In this document: positions 32,801 to 43,289 of the stretch, in pieces
Numbering within the stretch: the first letter of the stretch is position 1
How the letters are laid out: every line of letters starts with the position of its first letter
Source: Beroe forskalii
Lineage: Eukaryota; Ctenophora; Nuda; Beroida; Beroidae
NCBI GenBank assembly: GCA_011033025.1
Contig: WFMF01000022.1
Span: 806,001-870,000, forward strand
DNA: 64,000 nucleotides
Direction of reading: 5' to 3'
The notes under the pieces: generated by a model
The model's input: the letters and a program-made list of their open reading frames with translations, nothing else
Told to the model about the DNA's origin: nothing
The model's database searches: none
Translations under genes and position numbers: made by a program

Positions 32801-33105
32801 TCGCCCGTAACTCCGTTCCTGAGCATTTGAAGGCATATTTTTGTTAACAATTGTATATAAACATGCTCATTGCGCACATTTTCCGCCCAAGATGAAGTCT
32901 CTACGACCTTCCTGAGCCGAGATACGATTTTTTACATATCAGTCGGCTGCGCCTCAGCTAAAAATCGGTTTTTCGGCACTTTCCACACTCCGGAGGGGTG
33001 TGGAAAGTTGTTAGATCGATTTTTCATGCAAAAAACTATAGAATCCATGCAAAATCGCTTGGTGTAGAATTTGTCCACTTTTAAATCCAATTTTGACTGT
33101 ATTAC
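29868..33105. mobile_element. 3.2-kb foldback element with tandem-repeat arms
   Basis: The outer arms (29868-30080 and 32905-33105) are inverse copies with CTTTCCACACTCCGGAG and TCAGTCGGCTGCGCCTC. Inside each arm a unit of about 180 bp (with AATATGCCCTAAAATGCTCAGG and GGTCGTAGAGACTTCATCTT) is tandemly repeated, directly at 30085-30690 and inverted at 32470-32900, with one more copy at 31390-31560. The middle carries the MITE at 31707-31907. An unassigned GC-richer block lies at 32040-32340. No transposase was recognised. Confidence 0.8.
31707..31907. mobile_element. hAT-like MITE with TTAGGG-like core, copy 2
   Basis: Same structure as the copy at 14951-15165: ends GGGTAACGGACATTTGATCTC and inverse, and a degenerate GGGTTAGG/GGTTAGCG core. 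It is flanked by an 8-bp near-perfect duplication (AAAGAGAC / ATAGAGAC). It is inserted in the larger foldback element and is therefore younger than it. Confidence 0.8.
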
Positions 33106-33109
33106 TGGT

Positions 33110-33610
33110 CAATATCTCCGAATCTCTTCGTCAAATATCAATGAAACTTTGTAATCAATTCGAGGATGATCCTAAGAAGCCAACAACGGCAAAAAATCAG
33201 AAGTCTATGAGCTCATTTTTTCTCTATTACCAAACACAAGTCCGATTTATTTCGATTTTTCCTAAGAATCACTCTTGAATAGATTGGAAAGTTTCATGAA
33301 ATTATGACAAAGGAAATCGGAGATATGACCGTTGTACCAAATCGACCTTAGTAAAATCAAAATAAATCATTGTTTTTGACTGTAGCGAAAAAATTAGCAA
33401 GTGGACTTTCGATTTTTTGGACCGTCCTACCCAATCGATCATATTAAAATCAAAATAAATCCTTGTGTTTGACTGTAGCGAAAACACTAGCACGTGGACT
33501 TTCGATTTTTTTAATGTTTTTCCCTTCTTAGGATCCCTCTCGAATAGATTGGAAAGTTTCATGAAATTATGATGAAGGAATTCGGAGATATGACCGTTGT
33601 ACCAAGGTAA
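33110..33610. repeat. Direct and inverted duplicates of about 70-90 bp
   Basis: GAATAGATTGGAAAGTTTCATG followed by AAATTATG and TATGACCGTTGTACCAA occurs at 33275-33342 and 33540-33606. Two AAATCAAAATAAATC blocks with GACTGTAGCGAAAA lie between. The adjacent sequence to 34070 shows nothing supportable. Confidence 0.7.
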
Positions 33611-34075
33611 TGTATTTGGTACAGTTGGTACACTTAGGTCCGACTCTGGCAAACATAATGCAGTGTGACAATGTGGCACATCTTGCCACACTATCTTATT
33701 ACTCAGCCACCATGCCACAAACCACACTCCCAAATTCGGCCCTTCGACAAATGTGGCAGTGCCCCTTTTCTAATTCAAAATTAAAATATTAACATCAATA
33801 CCTGTAAATTCTCCATTCAAGAACATCAAAATATCTAAGCAGTAAGCACCACTGCTCGGAAAAAAGCAACGGTCAATCGTATAATTGATAACATGATTTT
33901 ACATAAATAATCAGCCTAAGTTATAAAATTGGCATCAAATAGAACATTTTGGAATAAGAATTAATAATTAAGAGTCAATGAGATTTAATAGGTAACAATT
34001 AAGCAAGAATTTACCTCACTTTTTCAAGAGACATTTGCTGAAGGTCTGGGATTTGTGTTGAGATTTGACAATTCC

Positions 34076-37000
34076 CAATCAACGAACACCGAGTAGAATA
34101 CAGTCACTGCACCTTGATTGGAATCCAATCAACGAACACCGAGTAGAATACAGTCACTGCACCTTGATTGGAATCCAATCAACGAACACCGAGTAGAATA
34201 CAGTCACTGCACCTTGATTGGAATCAATCAACACCGAACCTTGATTGGAAAATCACAGTCACTGCACCTTGATTGGAATCCAATCAACGAACACCGAGTC
34301 GACTACAGTCATTGTGCCTTGATTGGAATCCAATCGACCAACATGGAGTCGAATACAGTCATTGTACCTTGATTGGAATCAAATCAACGAACACCGAGTA
34401 GAATACAGTCACTACACCTTGATTGGAATCCAATCAACGAACACCGAGTAGAATACAGTCACTGCACCTTGATTGGAATCCAATCAACGAACACCGAGTA
34501 GAATACAGTCACTGTACCTTGATTGGAATCCAATCAACGAACACCGAGTAGAATACAGTCACTGCACCTTGATTGGAATCCAATCAACGAACACCGAGTA
34601 GAATACAGTCACTGCACCTTGATTGGAATCCAATCAACGAACACCGAAAATAGAATACAGTCACAACACCTTGATTGGAATCCAATCAACGAACACCGAG
34701 TAGAATACAGTCACTGCACCTTGATTGGAATCCAATCAACGAACACCGAGTAGAATACAGTCACAACACCTTGATTGGAATCCAATCAACGAACACCGAG
34801 TAGAATACAGTCACTGAACCTTGATTGGAATCCAATCAACGAACACCGAGTAGAATACAGTCACTGCACCTTGATTGGAATCCAATCAACGAACACCGAG
34901 TAGAATACAGTCACTGTACCTTGATTGGAATCCAATCAACGAACACCGAGTAGAATACAGTCACTGCACCTTGATTGGAATCCAATCAACGAACACCGAG
35001 TAGAATACAGTCACTGCACCTTGATTGGAATCCAATCAATCTTGATTGGAATCCAAACACCTTGATTGAACAATCAACGAACACCGAGAATAATACAGTC
35101 ACTGCACCTTGATTGGAATCCAATCAACGAACACCGAGTAGAATACAGTCACTGCACCTTGATTGGAATCCAATCAACGAACACCGAGTAGAATACAGTC
35201 ACTGCACCTTGATTGGAATCCAATCAACGAACACCGAGTAGAATACAGTCACTGCACCTTGATTGGAATCCAATCAACGAACACCGAGTAGAATACAGTC
35301 ACTGCACCTTGATTGGAATCCAATCAACGAACACCGAGTAGAATACAGTCACTGCACCTTGATTGGAATCCAATCAACGAACACCGAGTAGAATACAGTC
35401 ACTGCACCTTGATTGGAATCAATCAACGAACACCGAGTAGAATACAGTCACTGCACCTTGATTGGAATCCAATCAACGAACACCGAGTAGAATACAGTCA
35501 CAACACCTTGATTGGAATCCAATCAACGAACACCGAGTAGAATACAGTCACTGCATCTTGATTGGAATCCAATCAACGAACACCGAGTAGAATACAGTCA
35601 CTACACCTTGATTGGAATCCAATCAACGAACACCAGTAGAATACAGTCACTACACCTTGATTGGAATCAATCAACGAACACCCAGTAGAATACAGTCACT
35701 ACACCTTGATTGGAATCCAATCAACGAACACCGAGTAGAATACAGTCACTGCACCTTGATTGGAATCCAATCAACGAACACCGAGTAGAATACAGTCACA
35801 ACACCTTGATTGGAATCCAATCAACGAACACCGAGGAGGATACTGTCACAGTGCCTTGATTGGAATCCAATCAACGAACACCGAGTAGAATACAGCCACT
35901 GTGCCCTTGATTGGAATCCAATCAACGAACACCGAGTAGAATACAGTCACTGTACCTTGATTGGAATCCAATCAACAGACACACAGAATAGAATACAATC
36001 AAAGAATACAGTCACTGCACCTTGATTGGAATCACATCAACGAACACCGAGTGGAATACAGTCACTGCACCTTGATTGGAATCCAATCAACGAACACCGA
36101 GTAGAATACAGTCACGCACCTTGATTGGAATCCAATCAACGAACACCGAGTAGAATACAGTCACTGTACCTTGATTGGAATCCAATCAACGAACACCGAG
36201 TAAATACAGTCACTGCACCTTGATTGGAATCCAATCAACGAACACGAAGTATAATACAGTCACTGCACCTTGATTGGAATCCAATCAACGAACACCGAGT
36301 AGAATACAGTCACTGCACCTTGATTGGAATCCAATCAACGAACACCGAGTAGAATACAGTCACTGCACCTTGATTGGAATCCAATCAACGAACACCACGT
36401 AGAATACAGTCACAACACCTTGATTGGAATCCAATCAACGAACACCGAGTAGAATACAGTCACTGTACCTTGATTGGAATCAATCAACAAACACCAAGTA
36501 GAATACAGCCACTGTGCCTTGATTGGAATCCAATCAACGAACACCGAGTAGAATACAATACAGTCACCTTGATTGGAATCGAATCAACGAACACCGAAAA
36601 TAGAATACAGTAGTCACACTGTGCCTTGATTGGAATCCAATCAACGAACACCGAGTAGAATACAGTCACAACACCTTGATTGGAATCCAATCAACGAACA
36701 CCGAGTAGAATACAGTCACTGCACCTTGATTGGAATCCAATCAACGAACACCGAGTAGAATACAGTCGCACCTTGATTGGAATCCAATCAACGAACACCG
36801 AGTAGAATACAGTCACTGTACCTTGATTGGAATCCAATCAACGAACACCGAGTAGAATACAGTCACTGCACCTTGATTGGAATCCAATCAACGAACACCG
36901 AGTAAAATACAGTCACAACACCTTGATTGGAATCCAATCAACGAACACCGAGTAGAATACAGTCACAACACCTTGATTGGAATCAATCAACGTAATCCAA

Positions 37001-39010
37001 TCACAACACCGTAGAATACAACACCTTGATTGGAATCCAATCAACGAACACCGAGTAGAATACAGTCACTGCACCTTGATTGGAATCCAATCAACGAACA
37101 CCGAGTAAGAATACAGTCACTGCACCTTGATTGGAATCCAATCAACGAACACCGAGTAGAATACAGTCACAACACCTTGATTGGAATCCAATCAACGAAC
37201 ACCGAGTAGAATACAGTCACTGTACCTTGATTGGAATCCAATCAACGAACACCGAGTAGAATACAGTCACTGCCTTGATTGGAATCCAATCAACGAACAC
37301 CGAGTAGAATACAGTCACCACCTTGATTGGAATCAATCCAATCAACGAGTAGAATACAGTCACTGCACCTTGATTGGAATCCAATCAACGAACACCGAGT
37401 AGAATACAGTCAAAACACCTTGATTGGAATCCAATCAACGAACACCGAGTAGAATACAGCCACTGTTCCTTGATTGGAATCCAATCAACGAACACCGAAG
37501 TAGAATACAGTCACTACACCTTGATTGGAATCCAATCAACGAACACCGAGTAGAATACAGTCACTGTACCTTGATTGGAATCCAATCAACGAACACCGAG
37601 TAGAATACAGTCACAACACCTTGATTGGAATCCAATCAACGAACACCAGTAGAATACAGTCACTGCACCTTGATTGGAATCCAATCAACGAACACCGAGT
37701 AGAATACAGTCACTGTACCTTGATTGGAATTCAATCAACGAACACTGAGAAGAATACAGTCATAACGCCTTGATTGGAATCCAATCAACCAACGCCGAGT
37801 AGAATACAATCACTGTCCTTGATGGAATCAATCCAAAATACACCGAAATTGGAATCAAAAGTACCTTGATTGGAATCCAATCTAGGAACACCGAGAAGGG
37901 TAAAGTCACTGCCTTGATTGGAATCCAATCAAGGAACACCAAGTAGAATACAGTCACAGCACCTTGATTGGAATCCAATCTAGGAACACCGAGAAGGATA
38001 CAGTCACTGGACCTTGATTGGAATCCAATCAAGGAACACCGAGTAGAAATCAGTCAATGTGCCTTGATTGGAATCCAATCAACGAACACCGAGTAGAATA
38101 CAGTCACTGCACCTTGATTGGAATCCAATCAACGATTACCGAGTAGAATACAGTCACTTCACCTTGAATTGAATCCAATCAACGAACACCGAGTAAAATA
38201 CAGTCACTGCACCTTGATTGGAATCTAATCAACGAACACGAAATCAATCAAACCTTGATTAGAATCAATCATCTTGATTGGAATCAATCAACAGAACACG
38301 AGTAGAATACAGTCACTGCACCTTGATTGGAATCCAATCAACAATTAACAAGTAGAATACTGTCACTGCACCTTGATTGGAATCCAATCAACACACACAA
38401 AGTAGATACACAGTCACAATACACCTGATTGGAATCAATCAACGAACACCATAATTATAATACAGTCACTCACCTTGATTGGAATCAACAAAACACCAGT
38501 AGAATACAGTCACAACACCTTGATTGGAATCCAATCAACAAACACCGAGTAGAATACAGTCACTGCACCTTGATTGGAATCCAATCAACGAACACCGAGT
38601 AGAATACAGTCGCACCTTGATTGGAATCCAATCAACGAACACCGAGTAGAATACAGTCACTGTACCTTGATTGGAATCCAATCAACGAACACCGAGTAGA
38701 ATACAGTCACTGCACCTTGATTGGAATCCAATCAACGAACACCAAGTAGAATACAGTCACTGTACCTTGATTGGAATCCAATCAACGAACACCGAGTAGA
38801 AAACAGTCACTGCACCTTGATTGGAATCCAATCAACGAACTTCTTGATTGGAATCCAATCAACGAACACCTTGATTGGAATCCAGTCACTGCACATTGAT
38901 TGGAATCAAATCAACGAGCACCGAGTAGAATCCGGCAACAACTCCTTCATTGGAATCAAATTAATGAAAACCAAGTAGAATACAGTCACTACACCTTGAT
39001 TGGAAGTCAA
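34076..39010. repeat. 50-bp satellite array, roughly 95 copies
   Basis: The unit has CCTTGATTGGAATCCAATCA, then ACGAACACCGAGTAGAATAC, then AGTCACTGCA (50 bp). Every unit contains the perfect odd palindrome TTGATTGGAATCCAATCAA. Central units are nearly identical, while units at 37800-38500 and at the right edge are diverged or truncated, the usual pattern for satellite ends. The peptides seen in open frames (LDWNPINEHRVEYSH) are artefacts of the unit; 50 is not a multiple of three. The array ends about 420 bp before the receptor gene start codon. Confidence 0.95.
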
Positions 39011-39329
39011 TGATATTCCCGCAATGGTTTTATTGCTTTGATTGCTATTTCAGTTGAACATCACGGCACAGAATATGGGAATGTTAGATTCGAGATTTTA
39101 TTCCATTCTCATGCCTTTGTTCTTTTCAGACACAATAATTGATATTTGCGACAGTTCGTCACCCAGAATGAGAGCAATGTGTGACCAATAACTCAATAAG
39201 CAATCTAGAGAGCCCGTAGGTATGGCACTGTATTTTGATATTTTAAGTAACTGGAGTTTGCAAACCTTCTCCTTGAAAAGCAGCTTCTGAGACATTAAGA
39301 TAATGAACAAAGAAGTTCAGGGGGCCTTG

Positions 39330-39435
39330 GTGTGTGTATATAAGTATATAGGCACCTAGCAGACTGGATTTCGAATCAGTTATCATTGAACTACCTGATC
39401 TTAGGTACGAAAGGCTTGCTGCCGCCTGAATCCGA
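39330..39435 (+). promoter_or_regulatory. TATA promoter and 5' leader of the LDLa receptor gene
   Basis: TATATAAGTATATA (39337-39350) is followed by AATCAGTT with A at 39378, 33 bp after the second TATA. The same AATCAGTT initiator-like string occurs at the 22.6-kb gene. The predicted leader is about 58 nt. Confidence 0.65.
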
Positions 39436-41649
39436 ATGATACCAATCATATTAGCCTTTATTGCCATTGTGATGGTTTCATCCAAAAATTTGGTGATTGA
39501 TTACAGGGCCAGATCCGATTTTTGCGTGGCCGAATCGCCTTTTGGATCATGCTTCGAAAAAGTTGCTTTCAGTTTCAGAAAAGGTGTGGAAGTTACTGAC
39601 AATCAAAGAGCTCAATTCAACAACTCTAGAATATGCAAGTTCAACTTTGACAAAGTTCGTCATGATTTCACATGGGACATTACTACCGATATCATACATA
39701 GATACCTCCAAGGGGCGTATGTGAACAAATTCTCGCACACCTGGTATTGCAACATAACGGGTACAACCCAGAGATGTGATGGCCGCTCTGTGTGTCTGAC
39801 TGATGAGTGCGGTTGTAGGGGAGGTAACGCTTCCAGTGTCTTCTATTGTGCTGACCTGTCAGGTTGCATCTCTTTTGATAGGGTTTGTGATGGGACACAG
39901 GACTGTTTGGATGGTTCTGATGAGTGTTACTGTCCAGATACCTTCGTATTTCATAACAAATCTTTAGGAGATACCAAGATTTGTTGGTCTAAGCAGATTT
40001 ACTGCCAGTATCAGGCTGCTAACCATGGAACACTGATGGAATTTGAGAGTTTTAATGAATCTTGTGATTATGAACTCTCCAAATATAGCAATCCTCTTTA
40101 TGAGTGCCTCAATGATTTAGAATCAACCAGACCGATTGGTTTTGATTCTGAAGCTAACATGAACATGCTTTCTCACTTCTGTAAAACAAATTGTACTGAA
40201 GTAAGCAACTTTATAGAGGGTGAATGGTTTTTACATTGTGACCATATAAGGAAAGGGCTAAAATTTGACTTTGTATTAAAGTGTGATCCATCTGTCAGTC
40301 ATGTGGATATTTCAGACCCTCATGTCACTGGAATTTGTGACGGAAAGGAAGACTGTGAGTCTGGATTTGATGAAATGAGGTGTCCAGGAAGGTTTTACTG
40401 CAACCCAAACCAAACCAGTGAGTGGATTGAGGAAGACAAGGTGTGTGATCACGTTAAGGACTGTAATAACGGAGCAGATGAGTGTGGCACATGTCAAGTC
40501 AGTAAATTGTCATCTTCAGAATTTCTTATCCAGTCTAAAGTTGTTGTTGTTCTAACCGGAATATTAGCCATTTCCATCATCTTCATGAACCTAACTCAGA
40601 TCAAAAGATGCTGGAGCATGGTTTGCTCCACAAAAATAAAGCAAGCTGAAAGAATATATCTGATTAACCTATTTTCTCATGATTTACTTATGGGTCTATA
40701 CCTAGGCGGTATTGTAATAGCTGCCCTGACGATCCAACTCAATGGTAAATATTGCCTGATGGAAAGTGCCTGGAGAGCCAGCGAGTTTTGCTCTGTCCTG
40801 GGTGTGGTATTTTCTGCATCAGCCCATGGTTCTCTACTAACAGTAACCCTGATGAGCATCACTAGGTTTAGAGTCTGTACTGCCATGGGGTACCATGTCA
40901 AAAGAAGTTCAGTGGCCATTGTTTTGGCTTTGATTAACATCCTAAACTGGATACACTCTCTTTTGCCATTATTACCCATCCAAAGCATCCAAGAATTCTT
41001 CAGAACAGAAGTCTTCTTTACTTATCTCAAGGAGAACCCATTCTTTCGAGTTAACCCTATCAATATCACACGCCTAGGAATGGTGTATGAAGGTATGATG
41101 AAGCAGTCGAGTGATGGTCTTGGAGTTCAGACAATCATTGAGCATCTCAAGAAAATCACTTCCAATGAGAAGATCTTTGAAATTGGAGAAATCGGCTACT
41201 ACGGGAACTCTGGATTATGCATGCACAATGTCTTCAAGTCTGAGGGTTCCTACAAGATCTACAAAATACCCTACTGTGTTAGCCTCATTGCTATTCTAGT
41301 AGTAATTAGTTCAACCTACTTCAAAATATTGGCTCGACAAAGGCAACTGAGGAATAATTTAGCGAATTCAGGAGGAGAAATACATGATCTAGATGAAACT
41401 TCCCAGAAAATGTTAATCAACCTTAAAATTGTCATGATCATTGGTTCTCAGTTGGTTTGCTGGGTATCATATATCAGTACAATAATAGTGTTTGATTTCA
41501 TTCTCAAACAACCTGCATCCCCATTTGTAATTGAAGTGTTTGCATTGATAGTGATACCAGTGAATAGCTTACTAAATTCTGTGTTTTATGGTGAGATTTG
41601 CAAGGCTCCACTGATGAAGCTATATGGACTATGGAAGAAGCTGGAGTGA
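39436..41649 (+). CDS. LDLa-repeat rhodopsin-type G-protein-coupled receptor, intronless, 737 aa
   Basis: The gene encodes a plasma-membrane receptor with an N-terminal signal peptide (residues 1-16). The cysteine-rich ectodomain of about 350 residues includes LDL-receptor class A repeats at about 129-166 (CDGTQDCLDGSDE), 284-316 (CDGKEDCESGFDE) and 321-353 (CDHVKDCNNGADE), each with the acidic calcium-cage pattern. Seven hydrophobic segments follow at about 368-387, 408-433, 452-475, 494-519, 614-632, 661-686 and 698-719. TM3 ends SITRF in place of DRY. TM7 has PVNSLLNSVFY in place of NPxxY. The second extracellular loop is unusually long, about 90 residues. Domain order resembles GRL101/relaxin-receptor-like LDLa-GPCRs, but leucine-rich repeats are not evident. 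The ligand is unknown. Intronless structure may reflect retroposition or family expansion. The cytoplasmic tail is very short (about 15 residues). Confidence 0.93.
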   Translation: MIPIILAFIAIVMVSSKNLVIDYRARSDFCVAESPFGSCFEKVAFSFRKGVEVTDNQRAQFNNSRICKFNFDKVRHDFTWDITTDIIHRYLQGAYVNKFSHTWYCNITGTTQRCDGRSVCLTDECGCRGGNASSVFYCADLSGCISFDRVCDGTQDCLDGSDECYCPDTFVFHNKSLGDTKICWSKQIYCQYQAANHGTLMEFESFNESCDYELSKYSNPLYECLNDLESTRPIGFDSEANMNMLSHFCKTNCTEVSNFIEGEWFLHCDHIRKGLKFDFVLKCDPSVSHVDISDPHVTGICDGKEDCESGFDEMRCPGRFYCNPNQTSEWIEEDKVCDHVKDCNNGADECGTCQVSKLSSSEFLIQSKVVVVLTGILAISIIFMNLTQIKRCWSMVCSTKIKQAERIYLINLFSHDLLMGLYLGGIVIAALTIQLNGKYCLMESAWRASEFCSVLGVVFSASAHGSLLTVTLMSITRFRVCTAMGYHVKRSSVAIVLALINILNWIHSLLPLLPIQSIQEFFRTEVFFTYLKENPFFRVNPINITRLGMVYEGMMKQSSDGLGVQTIIEHLKKITSNEKIFEIGEIGYYGNSGLCMHNVFKSEGSYKIYKIPYCVSLIAILVVISSTYFKILARQRQLRNNLANSGGEIHDLDETSQKMLINLKIVMIIGSQLVCWVSYISTIIVFDFILKQPASPFVIEVFALIVIPVNSLLNSVFYGEICKAPLMKLYGLWKKLE

Positions 41650-42310
41650 ACTTCAAAGAAACTTCACATAAAAACTCATTTAATTGCTGATGCTTGTTAT
41701 GTATGAGGAAAGCTGGACCTATTTAAGGCAGTAAGCGATTTTACTACCTTAAATAGTACACTCCTTAAATTCTACAAATCTTAATTTCTACCTACCGGTA
41801 CAATACCAAAATTTTAGAAAATTTTGTTAAAGTAAAGATTTATACATTCATACCTATCTTTTCTTTCACTACAATATTAAGCATTCTATTTTCTCTCAAT
41901 ACAGGTTCAGAATTTTTCAGCGAAAGCATCAGTGCAGACAAAATCAAATTTGATATGATAAACAATTATCACTCGATAAAAATTATAGGCATTTCTTCAG
42001 CTTCTTCGTCTTCATTGACCCGTTTGCTAATGTGTTTCTCTAGAGCGCCTAGTTTTACTTTTGTCTATTTCATAGATTCCAAATAGGTTGAATTCAATGG
42101 AAAAAATCTGCCCTCTTCTTGTTTTCATATCGGATTTTTTGGCTGAAAATTGGTGAAACGACGTGAAATTTAGTCCTAGATTTGCCTGATTTTTGGAGAA
42201 ATTTTACTGCCTTAATTAGTACACTTCTTAATTAGTACGTCCTTAATAAATACACTTCTTAATTTCTACCACTAAGGTATTCAAATGTAAAAATTATTAT
42301 GAATTCCATG
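41650..42310. other. 3' flank of the receptor gene with MITE-like remnant
   Basis: Inverted CCTTAAATAGTACACTCCTT (41750) and CTGCCTTAATTAGTACACTT (42209) blocks suggest a decayed TIR element. Its right end TTCTACCACTAAGG (42264-42277) matches the MITE at 2363-3149. AATAAA at about 42244 could serve as a poly(A) signal but lies 600 bp past the stop codon. Confidence 0.45.
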
Positions 42311-42432
42311 GACTTTAAGGGGGGGGGGGGGGGGGTTCAAGTCAAATTATCTGGAAAACACGTTTCTGAGATAATGGTTGACCTAAAAGGTACACCCTGT
42401 GTGCCAACTTTTTGGTTTGGTACCTCCAGACC

Positions 42433-42736
42433 CGCTGTCTGGAAAGATCCCGGGTTCGATTCCTGACCAGCGCAACTGAGCTAAGGGTGATAGATTCATC
42501 TTGACTCTTGAGCCTATGCAGCCCGACGGTTCACTCAGCCAAGCGTACAGGAAACTGTGCGGGAGGGTTAAATGAGGAGCTGCCCATTGCAGCGAAGTCT
42601 CGGGCGAAGAAAGTATGGATTACACTTCCTTAACCGTCACTGGCTTCATTTCACTTGGACACTTGAATCCTTTGATTCCTGTCATTGGCCGTACGGCTGT
42701 TGGAATAGAAGTAAATCTTCAAAATAAAAATAAAAT
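42433..42736 (+). mobile_element. tRNA-derived SINE, copy 2 (5'-altered)
   Basis: The B-box GGTTCGATTCC lies at 42453-42463, followed by the same core as the copy at 15798-16113 (GGAAACTGTGCGGGAGGG, TCTCGGGCGAAGAAAGTATG) and a tail CTTCAAAATAAAAATAAAA. The A-box region is missing or replaced. It is inserted in the left arm of the family A foldback. Confidence 0.85.
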
Positions 42737-43289
42737 TGGTCCCCTGAGTTACCATAAAAAATTTGAAGCCGATATCTCAAAAAATGGCCGAGTTATGGCC
42801 GAAAAATGTATGCCCATATATGGGCATATGCGTGTCACACAAGCTTATTTTGGCCCATAACTTGGCCAATTATCAATATTTTTGAATGAGACCAACTTTA
42901 TTCGATAAATAGCGTTAAATTACATGGGATTAATTGCTGCAGCTAAAATGGCGATTTGAGGTCCAAAAACCTCTAAACAAACACAAAATTGCCATTTTCT
43001 CAGGCCATGTTTTTTTGGAAGTGTTCTTTACTCAAACACTTATAACTTCAGCTACAATAGATATTTTTGCATAATTCTTTTTTAACGTGAAACTAGAATA
43101 AATTCCTCTGAAAGATTGAAAGAAATAGAGCCGGATTTTTCATTTAGGTCCCAAAACTTTTTGGCACCAAAGTGCCCAAATTTTGGCAAAAATTTGGCAA
43201 AAATTTGGAGCCAAAAATTTTGGCCATAACTCGGTCATTCATCGAGATATCGACTTCATTTTTTTAATGGCAACTCAGGGGACCATCTA

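Noticed and set aside
34118..38978. Open frames encoding LDWNPINEHRVEYSH-type repeat proteins
   Set aside because: The 50-bp unit shifts frame each copy; frames break at every indel, and no start context or flanking coding sequence exists.
34076..39010. Resemblance to a CRISPR array (palindromic repeat at regular intervals)
   Set aside because: The intervening sequence is the same in almost every unit, so there are no spacers, and the genome is eukaryotic.
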